From Lentimicrobiaceae bacterium (lineage in GTDB: Bacteria > Bacteroidota > Bacteroidia > Bacteroidales > F082), in the NCBI GenBank assembly GCA_002708315.1, contig PANC01000015.1, positions 81,671-145,670 on the forward strand: 64,000 nt of DNA, written 5' to 3'. The notes under the pieces were generated by a model that saw nothing but the letters and a program-made list of their open reading frames with translations, did no database searches and was not told where the DNA came from. The position numbers and the translations under genes were made by a program. Positions 34,431-43,339 of the stretch are shown here, one piece after another (within the stretch, counting starts at the first letter, position 1; each line of letters begins with the position of its first letter).

Positions 34431-36509
34431 TTATCTTACTACTTCAAACCTTGTCGTAAAAGCTTTGTGCTTGTTATTTGTGATACTTAGGAAGTAAACT
34501 CCTGCAGAAAAACCAGAAACGTCCATATAATATAATCCAGATTCTCCAACTTTAATTCTATCTGAGTAAATAACATGACCAATTTGATTACGTATGGTTA
34601 AGTCATAATTTATTACTGTCTTGTGATCTATAAATATTGTAAGATGATTATTTGAGGGATTTGGATATACGCTCAACTTAGGATGTAACATATCCATAAC
34701 ATCAGTACATTCATCAATTATAACTTCAAAAATATCAGATATAGCACCATTTCCACAATCATTAACCCCATATACTGATAGTGATGCGATTCCATAAAAA
34801 TCCATGGACCACTCCACTTGAATATTTTCCCCACTACCCAAAAAAGTTCCAGCTTCCACAGGATCTATGGTCCATATTAATGAGTCTGCTCCAGGAATTG
34901 GATTAGTTTGATAATCTTCAGTTTCACCAGCACAAACTTCACTGTTGCCAGATGGTTGAGAGCCAGCACCTGGCAAATAATCAATGGAAATATATGCTTC
35001 ACCAAACATAAGTGTTGAGCAACTACCACCATCTCCCCATACAGTATATAAACCGCCAATTGAATGGTAACCGAAACTTAATGCGCTTCCTGTACCAGCA
35101 ATAACTAGGCCAGTTGTATTACCATCTAGAAATAACTCATAATTAACATCAAACTCTGATCCATCAAGAGATAACTCAAGGCCTCCACTGCCTTCACAAA
35201 AAGAACCTCCACCGTTTAAGAAAAATGTTGTGGGCGTAAAGTTTAATTCACAGGTTAATTCTTGTGACCAGATACTTATTCCACATTCATTGGTGGCACT
35301 TACTTTTATTGTGTAAGATCCAGACCAATCGCCCGCCGAATTGAATACGCCCGAGGTGCTGTTGCCCGAAATTATTCCAGCATCAGCAGGCGTAACCTCC
35401 CAAAGATAAGTATTGGCTCCAATAACAGGGTTGGTAGTATATGTGTATTCTTCGTTTCCACAAGTATTTATTTCGCCAGTGGGAGTATCGGGCTGACTTG
35501 GTGTATCGGTAACCGTTATATATTCTGTAACACTTTTTAAATCCGTTGAAGTTCCATTGGACACCTCTAAGCTTACATCAAACGCTCCAATGGAAGTATA
35601 TGTTACCGTTGGGTTTTGGTCCGTTGAGGTTGCAGGTGTGCCTCCTTCAAAAGTCCATAGCCATGAAGTAGCAGAAGTGGACAGGTCTGTATAATTTACA
35701 GTCTCATTAATGCATATATCTGTAACATCAGAAGTAAAGTCTGCACTGAGTGGAAGGCTTCCTGGAATCGCAAATGCGCTAGTCCATACTCCAAGTAACC
35801 CACCAACCTGTGTTGTATTGCCTGTGGTAAGATTTACAATTCTTAGAGTGTTTGCAAATGTCATGGAGTTGTATGTGGTCATGTACATTGTTTGATCAGC
35901 ATTACAAAAGTCCATTCCGTGGCCCATTCCGGCAGCTCCCTGACCCGTATTACCAAGCAGGGTTACTGCATTATTAGTTTTATCAATCAAATAAATTTTT
36001 GCAGATGCCTGAAGGTTCATGCCGTACATTTGTCCATTCCCATCAATTGCTATGCAGCCTATTGCAGTAGCCGTGCTTTGAGTTCCTACTAAAGTTAAAG
36101 AAGCATCGCTTACATCAATTATATGCAAAGAGCACTCACCAGCAGCAATACCATATGAACTATAACCATACATAATTCCAGTTCCTTCATCATAAGCCAT
36201 ACCCGTCCATAAATGATTTGCAGGAGGTATAATTGACCCTATTAGCGTTGTTGTTCCATCTATTGTGTCAATTTCATAAAATTGATTTGTACCGGAATTA
36301 ATACCATATAATACATCATTTGCTCCAAAATCTGCTGCACCAAAGCTGCTCATGGTGTTGCCAACAAAAGTTTTATTTGCATTAGATAAGTCGATGGTAT
36401 GCATAGGCCCACCTCCAATATATTCAATTCCAAATCCGTGCTGTGCAGAAGATGCAAGTGTAATTAAAAGGAAGCCTAATAGTAGGGGAATAATTTTTTT
36501 TACTGACAT
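34431..36509 (-). CDS. T9SS-exported protein with PKD-like domains
   Basis: 692 residues from ATG 36509; an upstream in-frame ATG would add eight polar residues before the signal peptide (MSVKKIIPLLLGFLLITLASSAQ). Residues 25-265 look like a propeller (repeats of L-Y-G-I/M-N.., T-L-I/V-G, N-T-T-Q-V-G). A PKD domain lies at about 270-350 (ADFTSDVTDICINETVNYTD, SWLWTFEGGTP, YTSIGAFDVSLEV), followed by PKD-like Ig domains with paired cysteines, and a type A sorting domain at the end (LSVYPNPSNNHLTIF, GVYFLSI, FEVVR). A cell-surface protein; ligand unknown. Ends toward the tRNA-Gln. Confidence 0.88.
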   Translation of the reverse strand: MSVKKIIPLLLGFLLITLASSAQHGFGIEYIGGGPMHTIDLSNANKTFVGNTMSSFGAADFGANDVLYGINSGTNQFYEIDTIDGTTTLIGSIIPPANHLWTGMAYDEGTGIMYGYSSYGIAAGECSLHIIDVSDASLTLVGTQSTATAIGCIAIDGNGQMYGMNLQASAKIYLIDKTNNAVTLLGNTGQGAAGMGHGMDFCNADQTMYMTTYNSMTFANTLRIVNLTTGNTTQVGGLLGVWTSAFAIPGSLPLSADFTSDVTDICINETVNYTDLSTSATSWLWTFEGGTPATSTDQNPTVTYTSIGAFDVSLEVSNGTSTDLKSVTEYITVTDTPSQPDTPTGEINTCGNEEYTYTTNPVIGANTYLWEVTPADAGIISGNSTSGVFNSAGDWSGSYTIKVSATNECGISIWSQELTCELNFTPTTFFLNGGGSFCEGSGGLELSLDGSEFDVNYELFLDGNTTGLVIAGTGSALSFGYHSIGGLYTVWGDGGSCSTLMFGEAYISIDYLPGAGSQPSGNSEVCAGETEDYQTNPIPGADSLIWTIDPVEAGTFLGSGENIQVEWSMDFYGIASLSVYGVNDCGNGAISDIFEVIIDECTDVMDMLHPKLSVYPNPSNNHLTIFIDHKTVINYDLTIRNQIGHVIYSDRIKVGESGLYYMDVSGFSAGVYFLSITNNKHKAFTTRFEVVR

Positions 36510-36691
36510 ATTGGGGGTTCTATTTATTGCCAAAACAATAATTTACATCATAATATAAATACAATTAACTAATTAAAAATAGGCTCCTCTACAAGAGAAC
36601 CAAATAAAAAATATATGAATCAATACGTATGAAGACATTCGGATTTAAGTAATTTGACCAAATCTCCTCATACGTGTAGATTTTATAATTC

Positions 36692-37210
36692 TTATTCAGT
36701 ACTATCGGACTCTCCTTTTACAATTGTTGGAGGGGGTGCAACTGCCATCATTAGCCCTGTTGCATCTCCAAAATCTCCAGATCGAATGATTTTTCCTTCA
36801 TCATTAAAAACCATGTAATGATACATAAGAATCTCAAAGTCTTTACCGGAAGCAGTATTGGTTCCTGTCCAAACACCATAAGTTCTAACACTACCATCAA
36901 GCTGACCTGTTTCAGGGTCAACTCCAGGAAGATAGTTTCTTGGTGTGTATGTAATGTTTTCCATAGCATCATGCCAACCTTTCATATAATCCATAGCTTG
37001 AGCTTTATCCATTAGAGGACCTCCATAAAAACAGCTTTGCCATTCGACATCATCTGCCATTAATGCAGATACTCCTTCATAATCTTCAGATGTAAATGTT
37101 GCAAACCAGTTTTTAGCTAATTCAACATTTCCTTCATAATTGGGGTTTTTTTGTGTTTGACCGCATGACATTAGAATGCTAATGAAGGCAATCATCATAA
37201 TTTTTCTCAT
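36692..37210 (-). CDS. SnoaL-like (NTF2 fold) lipoprotein
   Basis: 172 residues from ATG 37210, which places the lipobox LMSC directly after a hydrophobic segment; an ATG 57 nt earlier gives a longer, less regular N-terminus. After the lipidation site the sequence follows the NTF2/SnoaL-like fold: NVELAKNWFATFTSEDYEGVSALMADDVEW, then MKGWHDAMENI and strand-rich C-terminus (MYHYMVFNDEGKIIRSGDFGD). No catalytic set is evident. Such envelope SnoaL-like proteins have no assigned role. Alone on its strand; divergent from the J-domain gene. Confidence 0.82.
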   Translation of the reverse strand: MRKIMMIAFISILMSCGQTQKNPNYEGNVELAKNWFATFTSEDYEGVSALMADDVEWQSCFYGGPLMDKAQAMDYMKGWHDAMENITYTPRNYLPGVDPETGQLDGSVRTYGVWTGTNTASGKDFEILMYHYMVFNDEGKIIRSGDFGDATGLMMAVAPPPTIVKGESDSTE

Positions 37211-37387
37211 GTTGTTGTGATTTTGGTTATAAATATGTAAATATAACAAAAACACAAAAACGAGCATTCCTTTTTAAACCCGTAAAATTTTAAATTTAGG
37301 TAATTTTAAGTTGTTGCTAGTTTAATTGAGATGGCACTTTTTATTTATTGCTATTTTCGTATTTTTAAACCCATACACCATTAGCTG

Positions 37388-38296
37388 ATGGAATACAAAG
37401 ATTATTATGCTATTCTAGGGGTTAGCAAAACGGCAACTAAAGACGAAATAAAAAAAGCCTACCGTAACCTCGCAAAAAAATATCATCCTGATAAAACCAA
37501 GGGTGATAAATCTCTTGAAGAGAAGTTTAAGGGAGTAGCGGAAGCATATGAGGTGCTTGGTAATGAGAAAAACAGAAAAAAATATGATCAGCTTGGGGCT
37601 AATTGGAAAAACCAACAACAGCAACAATCTGGAGGGTTTGATCATTCTCAATATTATTCAAACACGGCCAATAATGGCAGGCATCAATCATTTGAGGGTG
37701 ATCCTGAAATGTTTTCAGATTTTTTCAATAATATTTTTGGCGGAGGGTTTTCAAACAGTCGTTCTGGGCGAAGGCAATCATCAATGAAAGGGCAAGATTA
37801 TTTGGCTGAAATGGATATAACACTTGAAGAAGCATTCCATGGAGGAACAAGAATAATAGGTGTTAATGGCAAAAAACTTCGTATAAAAACAAAACCTGGT
37901 ACTCAAGATAAGCAAAAAATTAAGCTTGCGGGTAAGGGAAGCCCTGGTTTAAATGGGGGTTCAAATGGTGATTTATTGATAACCATAAATATAACTCCCA
38001 ATGCTACTTTTAAGTTAAAAGGAAATAACCTTTATGCAAATGTTAAGGTTGGCCTATATCAGGCCGTTCTTGGAGGTAAAATTACAATTCCAACATTAAA
38101 CGGAGATGTTTATATGACTTTACCAAAAGGTACCCAAGGTGATAGTACTTTAAGATTAAAAGGAAAGGGGATGCCTATTTATGGAAGCACAACTAAATTT
38201 GGCGACTTGTTTATTAAAGCCAACATTGAAATACCAACAAAATTATCCAGCAAGGAGGAAGAATTGTTCAATGAACTTAAAAATTTAAAATCATGA
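37388..38296 (+). CDS. J-domain co-chaperone, CbpA/DnaJ type
   Basis: 302 residues. The J domain is residues 1-68 with His33-Pro34-Asp35, which activates DnaK ATP hydrolysis. A Gly/Phe/Asn-rich linker follows (about 75-130, with [10 protein letters not shown]), then two C-terminal substrate-binding barrels ([63 protein letters not shown]). There is no zinc-finger domain, so it is the CbpA-like class II form. The next gene overlaps by four bases (ATGA), suggesting a partner protein, the position where cbpM lies in enterobacteria. Confidence 0.94.
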   Translation: MEYKDYYAILGVSKTATKDEIKKAYRNLAKKYHPDKTKGDKSLEEKFKGVAEAYEVLGNEKNRKKYDQLGANWKNQQQQQSGGFDHSQYYSNTANNGRHQSFEGDPEMFSDFFNNIFGGGFSNSRSGRRQSSMKGQDYLAEMDITLEEAFHGGTRIIGVNGKKLRIKTKPGTQDKQKIKLAGKGSPGLNGGSNGDLLITINITPNATFKLKGNNLYANVKVGLYQAVLGGKITIPTLNGDVYMTLPKGTQGDSTLRLKGKGMPIYGSTTKFGDLFIKANIEIPTKLSSKEEELFNELKNLKS

Positions 38297-38658
38297 GCGC
38301 ACTTATTCACTACGAACATATGGCAAATCACCAGCCCATAATAAATTTTGTAAACGCTGTTATTGACAATCAGCTAAAGCACTATGCTTCAGACTTATTT
38401 CCTGAACTGCAGTTAAAAGATGAAGAGACATTTAATATTTCGCTTATGCGCGCACAACAGGTTTGCGCTACATTGGATTTGCCCATTGAACATCACTTCA
38501 AAAAAATATATAGAACAGACGGAAACCGAATCTATTGTGATTATAGGTTGTCACATGCGGCTTATGTATTAATTGGAATAAACGGAGATGTAAACCACAT
38601 CAAAGTGGCAAACATTCAAATGGAGCTTGTGAATTTGTTGGTGAAAGACAATAGATAA
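38293..38658 (+). CDS. Unknown small protein coupled to the J-domain gene
   Basis: 121 residues. It starts inside the stop of the J-domain gene (ATGA overlap), so the two are translated together. In position it mirrors the CbpM modulator, but the sequence lacks the MerR-like helix-turn-helix of CbpM. Residues 70-115 ([43 protein letters not shown]) have a faint likeness to the start of DinD/BRO-type damage-inducible proteins (YACYLIAQNGD pattern); I do not trust this beyond a hint. No membrane segment. A histidine-rich N-terminal half is otherwise unremarkable. Confidence 0.7.
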   Translation: MSALIHYEHMANHQPIINFVNAVIDNQLKHYASDLFPELQLKDEETFNISLMRAQQVCATLDLPIEHHFKKIYRTDGNRIYCDYRLSHAAYVLIGINGDVNHIKVANIQMELVNLLVKDNR

Positions 38659-38683
38659 GACCCACCGGTTAACAGTATAATTT

Positions 38684-39178
38684 TTAGCTATATTTAATCT
38701 TTTTTTCAATCAATGTTGTGGAGTATCCCTCAAGAAAATCGATTGTCTTAATTGACCCTCCTTTTTGCATAACAATATCATAACCAACTATATTTTCTGG
38801 CATATAATCACTACCCTTAACCAGAATATCTGGCTGAACCAATTTAATAAGATTATATGGAGTATCTTCACTGAAAAGAATTACCGCATCAACAAATTGT
38901 AATGCAGCAATGATTGTTGACCTTGAAATTTCATTATTAATTGGGCGTGAGCTTCCCTTTCCTAGTTTGCGAGCTGAATCATCAGAATTCACGCCAACCA
39001 GAAGAATATCTCCTTCATCTTTTGCTTTGCTCAAATAATCAATATGGCCCAGGTGAACGATATCAAAAACTCCATTTGTGAATACAATTGATTTGTTAAG
39101 CTCGGTCCACTCATATATTTTACTCCTTAATTGTGAGTTAGAGAGAACTTTATCTCGTATTTCATCAAGTTTATTCAT
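38684..39178 (-). CDS. rfaE2: Heptose 1-phosphate adenylyltransferase RfaE2
   Basis: 164 residues. The nucleotidyltransferase motif HLGH is in VFTNGVFDIVHLGHIDYLSKAK, and SRPINNEISRSTIIAAL and VKGSDYMPENIVGYD follow, as in the separate ADP-heptose synthase domain that transfers AMP to D-glycero-beta-D-manno-heptose 1-phosphate. It serves lipopolysaccharide core synthesis. The kinase half (RfaE1) is not in this gene. Its start overlaps the end of the flippase-like gene by eight bases, placing it last in the panC-panD-flippase-rfaE2 run. Confidence 0.93.
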   Translation of the reverse strand: MNKLDEIRDKVLSNSQLRSKIYEWTELNKSIVFTNGVFDIVHLGHIDYLSKAKDEGDILLVGVNSDDSARKLGKGSSRPINNEISRSTIIAALQFVDAVILFSEDTPYNLIKLVQPDILVKGSDYMPENIVGYDIVMQKGGSIKTIDFLEGYSTTLIEKKIKYS

Positions 39179-40199
39179 TCAACGATTTTTCTCTGCTTGT
39201 GAGATATCCAATGTAAAAGTAAGATAAACTACCAACAATTATGTTTAAGATAGTTTGTCCAGCATGAGTAATCGCAGCAAAGGAGCCAGCTGCCGTACCC
39301 TCTATACCGTATATTTCAACCAATATAGCCTTAACTATAAAATGATAAGCGCCAATACCCCCTGGAACAGGGGCAACAATTCCGAGGCTTCCGATTGCCA
39401 ATATTGTGAGGGCATCAATAAATGTTAAGGTACTTGTTTCTGGAATCATAAACACTGGAAAGTATATCATTAATGCGTACAATAGCCAGATAAGAAATGT
39501 GTAAAACATAAACAGCCATTTATGCTTTAATTTGCCAATGGTTTTAATTCCGTCTAACAAACCCTCAATGAATGCCATTACTTTAAAGTATAGTGGATGA
39601 CTCTTAATTTTGTTTTTGAGTAATTTCAGGGTTACAATAATTGCAATTGCACATAATAATATGATCACAAAAAATGTTATCATTCCCTGTAGATTAGAAA
39701 ATATATTGTCAATTAATGGAGCAAAATTTGTTTCTAAAAACCCCCCAAGAGATTGAAGTTGAAATACAATCACAAGAAATATAATGAAGAAAAGTGTTAT
39801 CAAATCAAAAATTCTCTCCGAAATAACAGTTCCAAAAAGGGCATTAAAAGGGATTTTCTCCTTTTTTGAAAGGACGCCACAACGGGCAAATTCACCAGCT
39901 CTAGGAACAGCAGTGTTAGCCATGTATCCTACCATTACAGCGTAAAAAGTGGTGGACAGCTTGGTTTTATAATTAAGGGAGTTGATAAGCAAATTCCACC
40001 TCATAGCTCTAAAAATATGGGCGAAAATGGCAAATACAAGCGAGAGGAGCATCCAATAATAATTGGCGCCCATAATATCATCCCAAACCTCTTTCATATT
40101 TAGCTTGCGAAAGCTTAGCCAAAGTAAAAGAACTCCTATACCAAGAAAGAATAGATATTGGATTACAGTAAAAATTTTTCTTTTTCCAACAGTTGTCAA
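39171..40199 (-). CDS. Flippase-like (LPG synthase TM) membrane protein
   Basis: 342 residues with seven to eight membrane helices, of the UPF0104/lysylphosphatidylglycerol-synthase transmembrane family. Key family stretches are MVGYMANTAVPRAGEFARCGVLSKKEKIPFN and the late PVPGGIGAYHFIVKAIL. The start is a TTG at 40199, only four bases after the panD stop; no ATG is available before the first helix. Members without the catalytic domain are thought to act as lipid or lipid-linked sugar flippases. Position between panD and rfaE2 hints at envelope glycolipid work, but substrate is unknown. Confidence 0.85.
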   Translation of the reverse strand: MTTVGKRKIFTVIQYLFFLGIGVLLLWLSFRKLNMKEVWDDIMGANYYWMLLSLVFAIFAHIFRAMRWNLLINSLNYKTKLSTTFYAVMVGYMANTAVPRAGEFARCGVLSKKEKIPFNALFGTVISERIFDLITLFFIIFLVIVFQLQSLGGFLETNFAPLIDNIFSNLQGMITFFVIILLCAIAIIVTLKLLKNKIKSHPLYFKVMAFIEGLLDGIKTIGKLKHKWLFMFYTFLIWLLYALMIYFPVFMIPETSTLTFIDALTILAIGSLGIVAPVPGGIGAYHFIVKAILVEIYGIEGTAAGSFAAITHAGQTILNIIVGSLSYFYIGYLTSREKSLNE

Positions 40200-40203
40200 T
40201 GTG

Positions 40204-40551
40204 TTATTTTAAACGGTTTTTGTCATCTGGAAATAAAATAGATGGCTTAAATGTCTTGGCTTTTTCAAAATCCATACTAGCATATGAAACTATTATAACA
40301 AGATCACTAACAGATACTTTTTTGGCAGCAGCACCATTCAATGAAATGATTCCAGATTTACGCTCTCCCCTAATAACGTATGTGGAAAAACGCTCTCCGT
40401 TGGTTATATTATAAATACTAACTTTTTCATTTTCAATCATATTAGCAGCATCCATTAAATCTTCATCAATGGCGATACTACCAATGTAGTTCAAGTCAGC
40501 TTCAGTTACAGTAGCCCGGTGTATTTTTGATTTTAGTACTTGAATGTTCAT
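40204..40551 (-). CDS. panD: Aspartate 1-decarboxylase
   Basis: 115 residues, the usual proenzyme size. The self-cleavage site Gly24-Ser25 is in [10 protein letters not shown] and yields the pyruvoyl group; Lys9, His11 and Arg12 (SKIHRATVT), Tyr22, and LNGAAAKKV around residue 72 are in place. It makes beta-alanine from aspartate for pantothenate. It follows panC on the same strand with 39 bases between, where a -7 box (40583-40590) could give panD its own promoter. Confidence 0.96.
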   Translation of the reverse strand: MNIQVLKSKIHRATVTEADLNYIGSIAIDEDLMDAANMIENEKVSIYNITNGERFSTYVIRGERKSGIISLNGAAAKKVSVSDLVIIVSYASMDFEKAKTFKPSILFPDDKNRLK

Positions 40552-40582
40552 TATATGTATTGTAAATAGTAGCTTTTGCGTG

Positions 40583-40590
40583 CAAAATTA
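40583..40590 (-). promoter_or_regulatory. Internal -7 box ahead of panD
   Basis: Minus-strand TAATTTTG between panC stop (40591) and panD ATG (40551). Confidence 0.45.
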
Positions 40591-41436
40591 TTAAATAATT
40601 CGAATATTATCGATTAATCTTACTTTACCCAGATTAACAGCAATAAACCCCAATGTACCAACATCTTTATCCCATTGTTTTATTGGTTGTAGATCTGTTT
40701 CATTGGCAATTTCAAAATACTCTAAATCAAACTCGGGCTTACCTTTAAATTTATCTAACACAAACTGTTTCATTTTCACTGGGGAAAAAACACCTTGGGA
40801 ATCTTTTGCCATTTTAAGAGTTTGGTAGATAAATGGAGCCACCTCTCTTTCATGGTCTATTAAGTGAATATTTCTTGAGCTCATGGCCAGTCCATCAGCT
40901 TCTCTTACTATTGCACATGGAATAATATTTACGGGAGTATTTTCAATATCTACAAGTTTTTTAATTATTGCTAATTGTTGAAAATCTTTTTCTCCAAAAT
41001 AAGCATTGTGTGGGATACATATCTCAAAAAGCCTGCTAACAACAACACCAACTCCGTTGAAATGCCCAGGTCGAGATGAGCCCTCCATTATATGCTCTAT
41101 GTTACCAAAATCATATGATTTAATAATTTGGCCTTCTGGGTACATATCATTATTATCAGGAGCAAATAATACATCGCAATCAACACTTTTTAACAACTCC
41201 GCATCCCGATTTAAATTGCGTGGATACTTCTTCAAATCTTCTTTATTGTTGAATTGAATTGGATTCACAAAAATGCTGACAACCAAAATATCATTTTCCT
41301 GTTTAGCTCTGCGCATTAATTCTAGATGCCCTTCATGCAAAGCTCCCATGGTAGGCACAAAACCTATTTTTAAACCATTTGTTTTTTGCTGATAAAGAAA
41401 TGTTTGTGTATCTGCTATCTTTGAAAATGTGATCAT
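40591..41436 (-). CDS. panC: Pantothenate synthetase
   Basis: 281 residues. Class I-like nucleotide motifs: PTMGALHEGHLELMRRAK (HxGH) and LAMSSRNIHL (KMSKS analogue). VSIFVNPIQFNNKEDLKKYPR, MEGSSRPGHFNGVGVVV and FGEKDFQQLAIIK give the pantoate and ATP sites. It condenses pantoate with beta-alanine, the product of PanD encoded next. The gene lies 24 bases after the thioredoxin-like gene and probably shares its transcript. Confidence 0.97.
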   Translation of the reverse strand: MITFSKIADTQTFLYQQKTNGLKIGFVPTMGALHEGHLELMRRAKQENDILVVSIFVNPIQFNNKEDLKKYPRNLNRDAELLKSVDCDVLFAPDNNDMYPEGQIIKSYDFGNIEHIMEGSSRPGHFNGVGVVVSRLFEICIPHNAYFGEKDFQQLAIIKKLVDIENTPVNIIPCAIVREADGLAMSSRNIHLIDHEREVAPFIYQTLKMAKDSQGVFSPVKMKQFVLDKFKGKPEFDLEYFEIANETDLQPIKQWDKDVGTLGFIAVNLGKVRLIDNIRII

Positions 41437-41460
41437 TACTCGTGTCTTATTGATACCAGA

Positions 41461-41967
41461 TTACCTAATGATTTTCCAGAGGTCTTGCTCATGTGATTTT
41501 TTTGGTGATTCGATGATTCTTCCCACCTCCTTATTATCTTTGTAAACAATCATTGTAGGAACCCTTTCAATGTTTAAATCATCTATATCAACCAAAATAG
41601 CTTCCTTCTTTTTGTTCACGGCTATAACTTTTACTCTTTTATCATTATACCCCGCCTCATTAATAACTTTGTAAAAATGAGGGACCTCTCTTTTGCTATC
41701 AATACACCAAGTACCCATAACAATGGTTATTTCGTATTCATCTATTTTATCTGATATTTTGGAAACATATGCACTGGTAGGCTTATAAATATCGTACTGA
41801 CTTTCAAAGTATGCACCATATACACCCTTTTCCAGTCCCTTTTTATCACAATACCCCATTAACATCTTTTCTTTGGTGTTAATGTCAACTACAGTACTAT
41901 TAATCTGCCCTATCGCTTCATAACCCAGCAAAATAGCTATTATGATTAATAAATTTTTTACTTTCAT
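41461..41967 (-). CDS. Exported thioredoxin-like protein with a CxxS site
   Basis: 168 residues with a signal peptide (about 20 residues ending AIGQ). The thioredoxin fold is recognisable: IVMGTWCIDSKREVPHFYKV at the active site and RVPTMIVYKDNKEVGRIIE with the cis-proline. The site is Cys-Ile-Asp-Ser, so the resolving cysteine is replaced by serine; dithiol reduction in the normal way is unlikely, and mixed-disulfide binding or another role is possible. Similar WCxDS proteins occur in Bacteroidota. It is first in the run with panC, panD, flippase and rfaE2. Confidence 0.85.
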   Translation of the reverse strand: MKVKNLLIIIAILLGYEAIGQINSTVVDINTKEKMLMGYCDKKGLEKGVYGAYFESQYDIYKPTSAYVSKISDKIDEYEITIVMGTWCIDSKREVPHFYKVINEAGYNDKRVKVIAVNKKKEAILVDIDDLNIERVPTMIVYKDNKEVGRIIESPKKSHEQDLWKIIR

Positions 41968-41986
41968 ATATTACATATTAAAAATG

Positions 41987-41994
41987 CAAAATTA
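41987..41994 (-). promoter_or_regulatory. -7 box for the thioredoxin-like/pan operon
   Basis: Minus-strand TAATTTTG ends 19 nt before the ATG at 41967. Confidence 0.5.
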
Positions 41995-42025
41995 GAGCAA
42001 AATATCACAACTGAAAATTTAATTC

Positions 42026-42103
42026 ATGATTATAATCCCAAATAGTATCTTTTCCATACATACTCTATGATTACAATCATAAAATTCAATAATCTATGAT
42101 TAT
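42026..42103. promoter_or_regulatory. ATGATTA repeats and palindrome, candidate metal-regulator site
   Basis: ATGATTA occurs at 42026, 42067 and 42096; the middle one is part of a perfect palindrome ATGATT-AC-AATCAT (42067-42080). The palindrome centre lies about 50 bases before the expected start of the transcript that includes the ZIP transporter gene. The core resembles Fur-family boxes (ATGATnATCAT type), which would fit metal control, but this is inference. Confidence 0.4.
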
Positions 42104-42111
42104 TTATTGTT

Positions 42112-42119
42112 TACATTTG
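42112..42119 (+). promoter_or_regulatory. -7 box for the small protein/zupT operon
   Basis: TACATTTG fits TAnnTTTG and ends 19 nt before the TTG start at 42139. Confidence 0.5.
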
Positions 42120-42138
42120 CATCCAATTAATAATTGAT

Positions 42139-42456
42139 TTGACCGATAGCTTACATATATATAACGAACCCCTTAAAAGTGATTATGAAAACCTGAGTAG
42201 AAATGACCTTGAGGTCATGCTACACGCTTTCATTTCTAACCTACTTGAAAATGATTTTGAGAAACTCTGCAATGTGATATATAGACATGATGTGGATGAA
42301 ATAAAGTTTAATTGTGCTCTAGAATTGAAAAATGTAGATGAGCGAGCATGGAGCATTACTCACCTGGTAATTGATCGAGAGATGGAAAAAATCAAGATTA
42401 GAGAAAAATACAGAAGCTATAAAGAAGGTAAGAACGATAAATCACTTTACAATTAA
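42139..42456 (+). CDS. Small conserved-looking cytoplasmic protein
   Basis: 105 residues starting at TTG 42139 (no ATG before the conserved part; the -7 box 19 nt upstream fixes the 5' limit of the transcript). It is mostly helical and charged: LSRNDLEVMLHAFISNLLENDFEKL, then NVIYRHDVDEIKFNCAL and a last helix VIDREMEKIKIREKYRSY. The VIYR-x-D-V-D-E segment I recall from small Bacteroidota proteins of unknown function. It precedes the ZIP transporter gene by seven bases, so it is co-transcribed with it. Confidence 0.7.
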   Translation: MTDSLHIYNEPLKSDYENLSRNDLEVMLHAFISNLLENDFEKLCNVIYRHDVDEIKFNCALELKNVDERAWSITHLVIDREMEKIKIREKYRSYKEGKNDKSLYN

Positions 42457-42463
42457 TTAAACT

Positions 42464-43279
42464 ATGGAGTACTCATATAGCACCATTGCATTTGCTTTAG
42501 GATTAACAATTTTTGCCGGATTATCTACAGGCGTTGGCAGCGCACTTGCCTTTTTTGTGAAGAAAACAAACACTACTTTTTTATCAATTGCACTTGGCTT
42601 TTCCGCTGGCGTTATGATATACGTTTCGTTTGTTGAGATCTTTGTAGAAGCAAAAATTCAACTTGTTTCGGAGTTAGGAGAGGCACAGGGGTATTGGGTT
42701 ACTACTGCGGCTTTTTTTGGCGGGATCTTATTAATAGCGATCATTGATAAGCTTATTCCTGATGTGGAAAATCCACATGAAATAAAGAAGATAGAGGACA
42801 TGTCTGGTGTCCATACAAAAGACAAGTCAAAGTTGATGAGAATGGGTCTTTTTACAGCTCTTGCCATAGCTATACATAACTTTCCGGAAGGGCTTGCGAC
42901 TTTCACAGCAGCGTTAACCGATCCAACACTTGGCATTGCCATAGCTGTTGCCATAGCTATTCATAATATTCCCGAAGGAATTGCTGTTTCAATACCAATT
43001 TATTATGCAACTGGTAGTAGAAAAAAGGCGTTTTGGCTTTCATTTATTTCGGGATTGGCTGAACCCGTTGGGGCTATTGTTGGTTTCCTAATTTTAATGC
43101 CATTTTTAAACCCAATAGTGTTCGGTATTTTATTTGCTGGTGTTGCAGGTATTATGGTGTTTATATCATTGGATGAACTATTACCTGCGGCTGAAGAGTA
43201 TGGTAAACATCACCTTTCAATATATGGGTTGATTTTTGGAATGGCAGTAATGGCAGTTAGTCTATTACTATTTGCATAA
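42464..43279 (+). CDS. zupT: ZIP family zinc/divalent metal transporter ZupT
   Basis: 271 residues with eight membrane helices. The two metal-binding helices carry HNFPEG (about residue 138) and HNIPEG (about 167), the paired signature of the ZupT branch, and the family start [13 protein letters not shown] is present. [16 protein letters not shown] follows near the end. It imports zinc and possibly iron, manganese or cobalt. It is the second gene of an operon whose upstream region holds a palindrome of Fur-like form. A hairpin immediately follows its stop. Confidence 0.95.
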   Translation: MEYSYSTIAFALGLTIFAGLSTGVGSALAFFVKKTNTTFLSIALGFSAGVMIYVSFVEIFVEAKIQLVSELGEAQGYWVTTAAFFGGILLIAIIDKLIPDVENPHEIKKIEDMSGVHTKDKSKLMRMGLFTALAIAIHNFPEGLATFTAALTDPTLGIAIAVAIAIHNIPEGIAVSIPIYYATGSRKKAFWLSFISGLAEPVGAIVGFLILMPFLNPIVFGILFAGVAGIMVFISLDELLPAAEEYGKHHLSIYGLIFGMAVMAVSLLLFA

Positions 43280-43303
43280 AAAAACCCGACCGTAGGTCGG
43301 GTT
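43277..43303 (-). terminator. Terminator of hsp20
   Basis: Read on the minus strand, AACCCGAC (43303-43296) and GTCGGGTT (43290-43283) form an 8-pair stem followed by seven U. It abuts the zupT stop codon, so the hairpin may also stabilise the zupT 3' end. Confidence 0.85.
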
Positions 43304-43339
43304 AGCAATAGTTAATCATATTATTTTGCGTATTATTAA

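Noticed and set aside
38293-38658. CbpM for the gene after the J-domain protein
   Set aside because: Position fits, but no MerR-like sequence is seen; left as unknown.
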